NCBI GenBank assembly: GCA_934177485.1
Contig: CAKPPF010000010.1
Coordinates: 1 to 42,013 of the forward strand
Direction of reading: 5' to 3'
DNA from: an uncultured Clostridia bacterium
Lineage (GTDB): Bacteria > Bacillota > Clostridia > TANB77 > CAG-508
Length of the DNA: 42,013 nucleotides
In this document: one piece after another, positions 6,282 to 14,379 of the stretch
Layout: every line of letters begins with the position of its first letter
Numbering within the stretch: the first letter of the stretch is position 1
The notes under the pieces: model-generated
The model's input: the letters and a program-made list of their open reading frames with translations, nothing else
Told to the model about the DNA's origin: nothing
Databases searched by the model: none
Program-made: the position numbers and the translations under genes

Positions 6282-6911
6282 ATGAATAATATAAAAAATA
6301 ATCTTTTGCAAAAAGAACTTTATTATGATAATACTGTTATTTTAAAGTATCATATAGAATACCCTACTATTATTTCAAATTCTCTTGATCCTAGTATATT
6401 TAAATTTAATATATATAATCAACATTTAGCATTTTCTTTAAGAAACAAGGCTGAAAATGAGTTATATAAAGAAGCAATTGAATTGTATAAATACAATAAA
6501 GAAAATAATTTTCCAGTTATGCAATATGAAGTTTACAGAACTTACGAAATTACTCTTAATACAAATAGTTTTATAAGCTTATATGCTGATGAATATATTT
6601 TTACAGGTGGCGCACACGGAACTACAATTAGGTCCTCTCAAACTTGGAATTTAAGACATGGTAATATTGTGGAATTAAATAGTTTATTTCCGCGAAATCC
6701 TTATTTTATGCTTGATATTTTAAAACAGATTAATGCACAAATATCTAAAGAACCTGAAATATATTTTGAAAATACCTGCAATTTAGTATTAGAAACATTT
6801 AGTCCCAAAAGTTTTTACTTAACACCGGATAGTCTTGTTGTGTATTTTCAGCAATATGATATTGCTCCTTACTCATCTGGTATTCGTACTTTTAATATTT
6901 CATATAATTAA
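6282..6911 (+). CDS. DUF3298/RsiV-like domain protein
   Basis: This encodes 209 residues from ATG 6282 with AGGTG just upstream. Residues 20-75 look like the beta-rich DUF4163/PdaC-type N-terminal half. Residues 80-209 carry the DUF3298 pattern: YTF-like strands, TGGAHG (108-113), L.LF and the closing YLTPDSLVVYFQQYDIAPY (179-197). This domain is known from the anti-sigma factor RsiV, where it binds lysozyme, and from many secreted proteins of unknown role. No signal peptide or membrane helix is present, which is odd for the family; the preceding 52-residue membrane ORF may matter here. The exact ligand cannot be told. Confidence 0.8.
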   Translation: MNNIKNNLLQKELYYDNTVILKYHIEYPTIISNSLDPSIFKFNIYNQHLAFSLRNKAENELYKEAIELYKYNKENNFPVMQYEVYRTYEITLNTNSFISLYADEYIFTGGAHGTTIRSSQTWNLRHGNIVELNSLFPRNPYFMLDILKQINAQISKEPEIYFENTCNLVLETFSPKSFYLTPDSLVVYFQQYDIAPYSSGIRTFNISYN

Positions 6912-6992
6912 TTTTTTAGTAAATACTACTTCATATATCATCTTTTTTATGTTATAAATAAATATAGATTATAATATATGGAGGAAATTTAT

Positions 6993-7733
6993 ATGAAAGC
7001 TTTAATTACCGGAGCATCTTCTGGCATTGGAAAAGATTTTGCACGTATACTTAGTAAACAAGGATATGACTTAGTTTTAGTAGCAAGAGATTTAGAAAAA
7101 CTTCAAGAAGTAAAAAAAGAACTTGGAGGTAATATAAAAATTATAAGTATGGATTTAAGTAATCCAGATAATTGCAAACAATTACATGAAGAAAATCCTA
7201 ATATTGATTTACTTATTAATAATGCTGGTTTTGGCGATTGTGGTAATTTTGCAATTACAAATTTAGACAAAGAAATTAGTATGATAAATACAAACATAAC
7301 TGCATATCACATATTAACAAAACTTTATTTAATTGATATGAAAAAAGAAAATAAAGGACATATTTTAAATGTTGCATCAATTGCTGGTTTTATGCCAGGT
7401 CCACTTATGGCAACATATTACGCCACTAAAGCATATATTGTTAGACTTTCTGAAGGAATACGTGAAGAATTAAGAAAAGAAAAGTCAAATGTTAAAATAA
7501 GTATTTTATGTCCTGGGCCTGTTAGTACAAATTTTACAAAGGTTGCAAATGTAAAATTTAGTATTAGAGAAGCTAACAGTATGAATGTTGCTAAATACGC
7601 AATAAAGCATTTAAATAGATTTTATATTGTACCAGGTCTTGATATAAAATTAGCAAGATTTGGAACGAAAATTGTTCCTTCTCCCCTTATTGCTAGAATA
7701 ACTTATAAAGTTCAAAAAAGAAAACTTGGCTAA
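6993..7733 (+). CDS. short-chain dehydrogenase/reductase
   Basis: This encodes 246 residues; ATG 6993 was chosen for the GGAGG 8 nt upstream. The classical SDR layout is complete: nucleotide-binding TGASSGIG (6-13), DL acid-base pair near 54, NNAG (76-79), catalytic S129 and YxxxK (Y142, K146), with a Rossmann fold throughout. The C-terminus (residues 200-246) has the basic, hydrophobic extension found in SDRs of the YqjQ/DltE group. The Arg at 32 after the second strand suggests NADPH preference (family knowledge). The substrate is unknown. It is monocistronic and converges on the SGNH gene through a shared terminator. Confidence 0.9.
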   Translation: MKALITGASSGIGKDFARILSKQGYDLVLVARDLEKLQEVKKELGGNIKIISMDLSNPDNCKQLHEENPNIDLLINNAGFGDCGNFAITNLDKEISMINTNITAYHILTKLYLIDMKKENKGHILNVASIAGFMPGPLMATYYATKAYIVRLSEGIREELRKEKSNVKISILCPGPVSTNFTKVANVKFSIREANSMNVAKYAIKHLNRFYIVPGLDIKLARFGTKIVPSPLIARITYKVQKRKLG

Positions 7734-7749
7734 TTCCAAGTTTTCTTTT
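7716..7749. terminator. bidirectional terminator
   Basis: AAAAGAAAACTTGG (7716-7729) pairs with CCAAGTTTTCTTTT (7736-7749) around a 6-nt loop. It overlaps the end of the SDR gene and serves the convergent SGNH gene as well. Confidence 0.85.
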
Positions 7750-8765
7750 AATTCTTTTTTAAATTTTCATATATTTCATAATTATAATTCCAACTTGAGT
7801 AATCTTCGTCCTCTCTATGGTCTTCAAGATTATATGCCTTAACTATACTTTCAATATCTTTAGTAATTATTTCAGCACCGTAAATATTTAGATGATTTCC
7901 TTCATCTCTACTACATTTTTCCCAATTAAAGTTTTCATTTAAATTATAATCTATATATCGAATATTTCTTTCTTGTGCATATTGAGAAATCAAATCACTT
8001 TTCTTTTGATTCCATGACTTTATTGTTGGTATGTAAACAAAAATAACTTCAGTGCTATTTTCTTTGCATAGTTTTAGTACTTTATCTAAATTTCTTTTAC
8101 ACTTTTCAGGTATTTCGTCTACTACATCTTGTTCTGTTTTCTTTGAATTCTTTTTATATGCTTTTATTTTTTTATTAAATTCTTGACCCTTAAAAGGAGC
8201 TAAATACTTTTCAGTTACCCCTGTAAAATCTTCATCTGATAATTCATTCCACCTCGAATGATATCTTATTAATGGCATTAAATAACTAATTCTTGTTGAA
8301 ACTGGCACCTTAACATCTTTGCTCAAGATTAATTCTAATTTATTTAAGCTAAATTTCATACAGTCTATAGATTTTCTAATATCATTTCTTGAATCTTTGT
8401 CTGTAAATATATAATCCATATCTATTATTGCAAGTTTTGGTTTTTGTGTTTTATAAAAGTCTCTTAATAAATAATATGAAACCCATGTTGTTTCAAGCGG
8501 ATTGCCTATATGATAGCTTGTTACACCCAAATCATTCCACAAGACCATTGGTGAAACTCCGTTATACATATCACTATTTCCGATCATTACAATATCTATT
8601 GTATTTTGTGGTTCATTATACAATCCTTTTATTCTTCTTGTTGCACCGTGCATATTCATCTGCCCATTTAGGTATAAATATTTTGTTCAGAATACTCATA
8701 ATTATTATAAATATTATTACAAATATTATTGTTTTAATTATTATATTGTTATATTTTATTTTCAT
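7748..8765 (-). pseudogene. SGNH-hydrolase-like membrane-anchored protein gene with a frameshift
   Basis: The main frame (7748-8659) encodes an SGNH/GDSL-type domain: GNSDMYNGVSP with the candidate nucleophile Ser (residue 29 of that frame), a middle YYLLRDFYKTQKPKLAIID block, and a C-terminal DEGNHLN containing the Asp/His pair (252/256). It has no ribosome binding site. A second minus-strand frame just upstream starts at ATG 8765 (AAAGGA-like site before it) and supplies a basic start, one membrane helix of about 20 Ile/Val-rich residues and FIPKWADEY; a one-base shift near 8650-8665 joins the two. The intact product would be an anchored extracytoplasmic esterase-like protein of about 338 residues, perhaps acting on surface polymers. 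Broken gene or base error cannot be told apart. Confidence 0.7.
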
Positions 8766-8909
8766 GTTATGTAAGTCCTTTCCAAAACATTAACATTATA
8801 CACTTGTTGAAAATTTAATTCAATATATTCAAAATAAAACAAATCATCGACTTTATGTTGCTCTTTGTTCTCACCCAATTCGAGTTTTTGACTGCAAGGA
8901 GAAAATTTA

Positions 8910-8935
8910 AAAGGACATCTTCATAGACGTCCTTT
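8910..8935 (-). terminator. terminator of the HU gene
   Basis: AAAGGAC (8910-8916) and GTCCTTT (8929-8935) extended by TCT/AGA with one mismatch, 4-nt loop, followed on the minus strand by TTTTAAATTTTC. Confidence 0.75.
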
Positions 8936-8961
8936 AATGAATTCATTATCTATATAATAAA

Positions 8962-9240
8962 TTATTTTTTATTTACTAAATCTTTTAAAGCTTTTCCAGC
9001 TTTGAAAACTGGAGCTTTTGATGCAGGTATTTTTATTTCTTCTTTAGTTTGAGGGTTTCTTCCTTTTCTAGCTGCTCTTTTTCTAACTTCGAAAGAACCA
9101 AAACCAACTAATTGTACTTTTTCTCCTTTAACTAATGCTTCAGTAACAACGTCTACGAAAGCATTTAATGTTTCTTCTGCACATTTTTTTGTGTCTCCTG
9201 TTTTTGCAGCCATTGCTGCTACTAAATCAGATTTGTTCAT
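8962..9240 (-). CDS. hup: HU-family nucleoid protein
   Basis: This encodes 92 residues, the normal HU length. HU dimers bind and bend DNA without sequence specificity and compact the nucleoid. The DNA-binding beta-arm region GFGSFEVRKRAARKGRNPQT (46-65) is intact, including the proline that wedges into DNA (RNP, 61-63). A strong AGGAGG lies upstream and a terminator follows, so it is transcribed alone. Clostridia usually have one such essential copy. Confidence 0.97.
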   Translation of the reverse strand: MNKSDLVAAMAAKTGDTKKCAEETLNAFVDVVTEALVKGEKVQLVGFGSFEVRKRAARKGRNPQTKEEIKIPASKAPVFKAGKALKDLVNKK

Positions 9241-9392
9241 TTAATTTACCTCCTAAAAAGTTTGAAATATGTAGAACTTTTCATCTACAATAGCAATATT
9301 CGTCATAATAAAATAAAATCCTTCTTTTTTTATTAATTTTTTCTTTAAAATCTTTAAGGCTGTAAGATTATAGGCAATAAATGTAAATTTAT

Positions 9393-11039
9393 TTAATTCT
9401 TTACATTTTGTTTTTTTCCATATATACCAAGCCTTTGAAGAATTTTATATATTTGAGTTCCATATGGTATCATAACAATTTCTTCTTCATCAAAAATTTT
9501 TAATAATACAATTAAAATTAAGTAAATAACGACCGCAACTGCTATACCAACTAGTGTTGCAATTTTAGCTGAAATTATACCAATAAGTATTGAATATATA
9601 AAATATGAACATACACACATTCCAAAAGTTGCAATTAGTGGTTTTATAATAAACTTTGATAAATTCAATTTTAATTTTATTGTTTTTCTTAATACAATAA
9701 AGCTTAAGAAAAATGCAAAGAAATTATTAATTACAGAAGCAATAGCAGCTCCATTTACACCGAATTTTGGATTTGGAACTAAAATTAAGTTAAATATTAA
9801 TTTTAACATTACACCAATAAAAGAAGTTATAGCAGGAACTTTTATTTTTCCAAGTCCTTGCAAAGCTCCATTTGTTGTCTGCATTAATACTGCAAATATT
9901 ATTGTAAATGAAAAAATTTGTAGTAAAAAACCACCTTCTGTTGCATTTGGAAATAGCAAATTAATAATTGGCTGTGCAAATGTTATCATCCCAAACGTAC
10001 ATGGAAGCCCTAATATCATTGTTATTAGTAATGAAAGTGAAATTCTTTTTCCTGCTGTAGCACTATCATTTTTAGCCATTAGTCCAGATACTGATGGAAC
10101 TAATGCTGTTGCAAATGCAATGTTAAATGAAAGTGGAAGTGTTGCCAAAGTATCAACTTTTCCAGATAGAATTCCATATTGTGCTTTTGCTAATGTATCT
10201 GGCAAAAATGTTTTTAGTCCTTTTACAACAGTAACAATATCTACAACTTTTGATAATGTTGACATTATTGCACTTAAAGTAATTGGTATTGATACTATTA
10301 ATATATTTTTTACTATTTTTTTTATTCTTTCATTTCTATAATTTTTAGCCTCTTTTATTTTAGGCATTACTATTTTTCTAAAACTTCTATAATATAGCAA
10401 TATATATAAGAAGCTTAATATAACAGATAATGTTGTTGCAAGGTTAGCGCCTGCTGCCATAAGTTTCGTATCAAGTCCTGTACCAATTCCGATTAGCTCT
10501 ACAGCGGATATTGTTATTACAGTTTTAAATACTTGTTCTAATGATTGAGATTTAGCTGTAACAGATACTTTATCTAATCCATTAAAATATCCTCTTAATA
10601 CTGACGCAATGGTAACAAATGTTATTGATGGTGACAATACTTGAAGTGATATATTTGCTTCTGGTACCTCTATCATGTTTGCAATTGCATTTGCTCCAAA
10701 GAATAATAGAAGTGTTCCAATTAATCCAATTAAACCAAATGTTAATAAAGATATTCTAAAAATCCTATGTGCTCCTTTGTAATCGTCTACTGCAACTTTT
10801 TCTGAAATTAATTTAGCAATTGCGTTTGGTACTCCTATTGAAGATATTGTAAGAAGTAATGCATAGATTTGATATCCACTTCCATATATTCCATTTCCAA
10901 CATCTCCAAAACCTTTTTTATTCGTTAAATAAATTTTTGAAACAAGTCCTAACATTTTTATTAGCACTTGTGAAACCATAAGAGCTAATACGCCTTTCAT
11001 AAAGCCGTCTTTTTTCTCTAATTTTTTTGTCCTTTCCAT
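9393..11039 (-). CDS. SpoVB/MurJ-type lipid-linked oligosaccharide flippase
   Basis: This encodes 548 residues. ATG 11039 was chosen because AAGGAAGAG sits just upstream, whereas the ATG at 11054 lacks a site. About 14 hydrophobic helices match the MVF/MATE-like polysaccharide transporter superfamily. The N-terminus GFMKGVLALMVSQVLIKMLG and the following SKIYLTNKKGFGDVGNGIY region resemble SpoVB and related PST proteins. Members flip lipid II or other undecaprenyl-linked sugars across the membrane; SpoVB acts in spore cortex synthesis. Both spore and vegetative paralogues exist in Clostridia, so I leave the symbol blank. It is monocistronic. Confidence 0.85.
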   Translation of the reverse strand: MERTKKLEKKDGFMKGVLALMVSQVLIKMLGLVSKIYLTNKKGFGDVGNGIYGSGYQIYALLLTISSIGVPNAIAKLISEKVAVDDYKGAHRIFRISLLTFGLIGLIGTLLLFFGANAIANMIEVPEANISLQVLSPSITFVTIASVLRGYFNGLDKVSVTAKSQSLEQVFKTVITISAVELIGIGTGLDTKLMAAGANLATTLSVILSFLYILLYYRSFRKIVMPKIKEAKNYRNERIKKIVKNILIVSIPITLSAIMSTLSKVVDIVTVVKGLKTFLPDTLAKAQYGILSGKVDTLATLPLSFNIAFATALVPSVSGLMAKNDSATAGKRISLSLLITMILGLPCTFGMITFAQPIINLLFPNATEGGFLLQIFSFTIIFAVLMQTTNGALQGLGKIKVPAITSFIGVMLKLIFNLILVPNPKFGVNGAAIASVINNFFAFFLSFIVLRKTIKLKLNLSKFIIKPLIATFGMCVCSYFIYSILIGIISAKIATLVGIAVAVVIYLILIVLLKIFDEEEIVMIPYGTQIYKILQRLGIYGKKQNVKN

Positions 11040-11158
11040 AACTCTTCCTTTCATTATATTTTAATCTTATGCGTATTTAGTTTTAATTATATTAGTAATT
11101 TACATTTTTAATCTGTTTGGGAACGTATTGATTTTTATGTCAATTTTTTCATCCATTA

Positions 11159-11779
11159 TTATGTATTCTCCTTTTTTAAAAAATCCTTTAAACAGTTTAA
11201 CTGCTTTTCAAATTCATATCTTGTAAAAACAGTTTCTTCTTTTTCTAGAGTTCCTATTTCATGTAAAATATACTTATTACATTGTTTCAATACATTTCTA
11301 TATAATGGATTTTGCAATGCACTTATATACAATTCATCTATTAAATTATCATACTCTTCGTCAAATCTATTTATCGCTTTACCTTGCCAATAAACAATTC
11401 CACTTTTTTTCCAATCATAATCGCTTGCAATTTTTATGTTATTTGAATCTAATCCACTATAATCCAAAACAAGGTTTTGCATATCTATATTTTTAAATTT
11501 AATACCTTGGAAAAAACATTCAATACTACTCATTTTTTTCCCTTTAAACACAAATTGGTATGGAAACAAGTTTGATAAAACTTTAGAATATGCTCCTTTT
11601 ATTTTATATCCTACATTTATCCATTTTTCGCTTTCACCTATTGTTTTACCTTCTTCATCAACTAGTGAAATACCATCACAATACTTTATACCATTAATAT
11701 CTTTAATTTCTTTTTGGGCAAATACATATTTTTTCTTAAAACTTCTGAATTCTGCCAGTTCCTTTTCTATTTTTTTCAT
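11159..11779 (-). CDS. NADAR/YbiA-like protein
   Basis: This encodes 206 residues with AAGGAG upstream. The core (about residues 64-175) shows the NADAR pattern: LSNLFPYQFVFKGKKM (68-83) like the family's SNF.P..F..DG, then S.ECFFQGIKF (85-95) like SSEH.FQA.KF, a YWQGKA segment (130-135), and a terminal LQNPLYRNVLKQCNKYILHE (155-174) like F.QNP.L...LL.TG...L.E. NADAR proteins act on ADP-ribose and riboflavin intermediates as N-glycosidases, and some remove ADP-ribose from nucleic acid in anti-phage systems (established for relatives). The N-terminal 60 residues and a C-terminal 30-residue Glu/Lys-rich helix are extra. It lies back to back with the TraG/VirD4-like gene. The glycosidase role is inferred; the active site differs enough that activity is uncertain. 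Confidence 0.65.
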   Translation of the reverse strand: MKKIEKELAEFRSFKKKYVFAQKEIKDINGIKYCDGISLVDEEGKTIGESEKWINVGYKIKGAYSKVLSNLFPYQFVFKGKKMSSIECFFQGIKFKNIDMQNLVLDYSGLDSNNIKIASDYDWKKSGIVYWQGKAINRFDEEYDNLIDELYISALQNPLYRNVLKQCNKYILHEIGTLEKEETVFTRYEFEKQLNCLKDFLKKENT

Positions 11780-11894
11780 TTTTTCTCCTTTTTAACTTAA
11801 CTTATTTATGTATATATTAAAAACAAGTCATTTTTATAATTATATATTATTCTTTTATAAATGTCTATAAAATTCATTTTTTTTGTCAAAGCCC

Positions 11895-11923
11895 TTGTTT
11901 TTTTAGGGATTTTGTAAGATAAT
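11895..11923 (+). promoter_or_regulatory. promoter of the coupling-ATPase gene
   Basis: TTGTTT (11895-11900), 17 nt, GATAAT (11918-11923), 36 nt before the start codon. Confidence 0.5.
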
Positions 11924-11959
11924 ATATGTAGTTATTTTATTTTTTAAAGTGAGGAAAAT

Positions 11960-14281
11960 ATGAAAATACTTGATAAATTTTTAAAATTCTTAAAAACAGA
12001 TAAAAATACATTTTTTACATACATATTAACAGTACTTTCTATATATTTTACAGTAGATAGATTGCTAGAAGTTTTAATGATGATATTTACTGGAGTTTCA
12101 GTTTCTTATTGGGGCCCTATTCACTACACTTTTGCTATTGCTTGCCCAATATTTGCATTTTTATTTTGTTGTTCATCTTCTTTTGTAAAAAATGATGAAA
12201 TGAAGATTACATTTTTATATATGTATATAATTTCACTATATATTATTGGTGTTTCGATGGTTATTCAATGGGCAAATTTACTTTGCTGGTTATTGTTTAT
12301 ATCAGCTCCTGGATATGTAAAAATTGTTTCTGAGCTGTCATATTTAATAAGACCTGCTTTTCAGTCACTTGCTGCATATTTACCATTAGTAACATTTTAC
12401 CCATTAATGAAATGGCTAATTTTAACAGTTAATGATACTTTAAATATTCGTAAATCTATAATGGAATATGCTGGTATAAATTTATCTCAGAAAAATGAAG
12501 GAACTGGCGCTTATTCATGCGAAATGCCACTTCAAAATGATAAAAAAACCGGAGAAAGAGTTCGTATAACAGAAAATGGTAGATATCAGTCTACATTTAT
12601 ATGTGGTATTTCTGGTAGTGGTAAAACCTCTATGCTTTTTGAGCCAATGATGGCTAAAGATATGGAGAAGAAGTTTTTCTTTAAAGAGACTTCAAAAGAA
12701 CTAGGTTATACTGCACTTAAAACACATATAGCTATAATAAATAAACCATACGACAATGAATATTTAAATAAAAACTTTAATTTAAATATGCTTACTCCTA
12801 CTTATGGAAAAGAAAAAGTATTTAAAGCATTTTTAAATAAAATGATATTAGATGCATCTTCTGATAATATTATATATAGAAATATTGGTTTAACTTCTGT
12901 TTCTCCTGATTATGAATCTACCTCAAGAATGCTAGAAGTTGCTAATAACTTTAACTTACCAGTCAATTTAATAGATCCTAATAACTCATCATCAATTGGA
13001 TTAAATCCTTTTGCATTTGATGACCCTGTTAAAATAGCAATAATAATTTCTTCAGTATTAAAAGAAATGTATTCTAAAGCTGGTACAGATTTAGACGAAT
13101 CTTATAGGCAAAATGCTTCTTTACAAGCTGTTGAAAATGTTTGTATATTGTTAAAAGAAATGTATCCACGTCTTAACAATGGTGATTTACCATCACTTGA
13201 AGATATGCTTAATATGTTTAATGATTTTTCATTAGTTGAAGATATGTGTAACAAATTACAAGAAAATCAAGAACTTGCACAAAAATATAAAATTCAAATT
13301 GGATATTTTAAAAAGAACTTCTATAAAGATGGTGTAAATAAAAATGATACCGAAAAATATATTCAACCTGCAGCTTCTCAATTAGATGTATTACTTCGTG
13401 TTCCTGGAGTTAGAAATATTCTTTGCAATAGACGTAACAATTTGGATTACGACAATGCTTTAGCAAATGGTGAAATAACACTAGTATGTACAAGACGTGG
13501 TGATTTAGGCGCTGCTGTTCATACAGCATTTGGATTATTTTTCTTATTATTAATGCAATATTCAGTTTTAAGAAGACCTGGTCCTGAAAGAAGTAGAGTT
13601 CCTCATTTTCTATATATAGATGAGTTCCCTGATTTTATAACTCATGCAACTACAAATATGTTTACTTTATATAGAAAATATAGAGTTGGAATTACAATAT
13701 CAGCTCAAAATTTAAGACAATTAGGTCAAAAAGATGGTAGATACAGAGATATAATAATTGCGAACTGTTATAATAAATTTGTATTTGGAAATAATACGCC
13801 TGAGGATAATGAATGGTGGTCAAAAGAAATTGGTGAAAAGAGAGAATGGAACTTCAACTATACCTATAATACAGCCGAAACTTCATATGATCCTAAATAT
13901 GGTGGTGCAAAACTAGAAAACAAAGTAAAATTCACACCTGGTCAAGTCCAAGGTTTAGGAGCAAAACAATGTTACTTCAAAATTAAAGATACAAAGGCAA
14001 AATATTCAAATGGTGTAATTAAAGTTGATTATCTTGCTTCTAAATATCATGAAAAACATGAAAGTAAACAATACAACTTTAATAAATTTATAAATGCCCC
14101 ATCTTCAGATGAAGAAAAAGATAACAAAAAAGAAAAATTTGATTTGAAAAACTTAGAATTTGATACTTACGACAATGGAGATGTAGATCCAATAAAAAAT
14201 AATACAACTGATAGTAATTTCCTATTCAATAATGATGATGCTATAATATTTGATATAAACAGAAAGAAAAATAACGAATAA
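11960..14281 (+). CDS. orphan VirD4/TraG-type coupling ATPase
   Basis: This encodes 773 residues. The N-terminal 160 residues hold four or five membrane segments (about 18-40, 55-72, 84-117, 136-156). A cytoplasmic P-loop domain follows with Walker A GISGSGKTS (216-224), Walker B FLYIDEF (550-556) and a motif III-like ISAQNLRQLG (580-589), all as in type IV coupling proteins of the TraG/VirD4/TraM-recognition family. In conjugation such hexameric ATPases hand the DNA-relaxase complex to the secretion channel. The last 110 residues are acidic and probably disordered. No relaxase, VirB4, VirB6 or peptidoglycan hydrolase of a transfer system is near, so this copy either works with partners elsewhere or has another role. 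It has its own promoter and terminator. A large insertion between the Walker motifs (320-500) is helical. Confidence 0.85.
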   Translation: MKILDKFLKFLKTDKNTFFTYILTVLSIYFTVDRLLEVLMMIFTGVSVSYWGPIHYTFAIACPIFAFLFCCSSSFVKNDEMKITFLYMYIISLYIIGVSMVIQWANLLCWLLFISAPGYVKIVSELSYLIRPAFQSLAAYLPLVTFYPLMKWLILTVNDTLNIRKSIMEYAGINLSQKNEGTGAYSCEMPLQNDKKTGERVRITENGRYQSTFICGISGSGKTSMLFEPMMAKDMEKKFFFKETSKELGYTALKTHIAIINKPYDNEYLNKNFNLNMLTPTYGKEKVFKAFLNKMILDASSDNIIYRNIGLTSVSPDYESTSRMLEVANNFNLPVNLIDPNNSSSIGLNPFAFDDPVKIAIIISSVLKEMYSKAGTDLDESYRQNASLQAVENVCILLKEMYPRLNNGDLPSLEDMLNMFNDFSLVEDMCNKLQENQELAQKYKIQIGYFKKNFYKDGVNKNDTEKYIQPAASQLDVLLRVPGVRNILCNRRNNLDYDNALANGEITLVCTRRGDLGAAVHTAFGLFFLLLMQYSVLRRPGPERSRVPHFLYIDEFPDFITHATTNMFTLYRKYRVGITISAQNLRQLGQKDGRYRDIIIANCYNKFVFGNNTPEDNEWWSKEIGEKREWNFNYTYNTAETSYDPKYGGAKLENKVKFTPGQVQGLGAKQCYFKIKDTKAKYSNGVIKVDYLASKYHEKHESKQYNFNKFINAPSSDEEKDNKKEKFDLKNLEFDTYDNGDVDPIKNNTTDSNFLFNNDDAIIFDINRKKNNE

Positions 14282-14311
14282 AAAAAGAAACGATTAACTC
14301 GTTTCTTTTTT
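14281..14311 (+). terminator. terminator of the coupling-ATPase gene
   Basis: A 13-bp stem (14281-14293 / 14299-14311) with a 5-nt loop ends in seven T. Confidence 0.9.
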
Positions 14312-14379
14312 TACATATATAACAATGGTTAAAGTTTCCTTGAGTATATATTTTTTAAGCAAAATGCTCACTGTTTTTA

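Noticed and set aside
11780..14281. Conjugative element around the coupling ATPase
   Set aside because: No integrase, relaxase, VirB4 or flanking repeats are visible nearby; neighbours are ordinary single genes.
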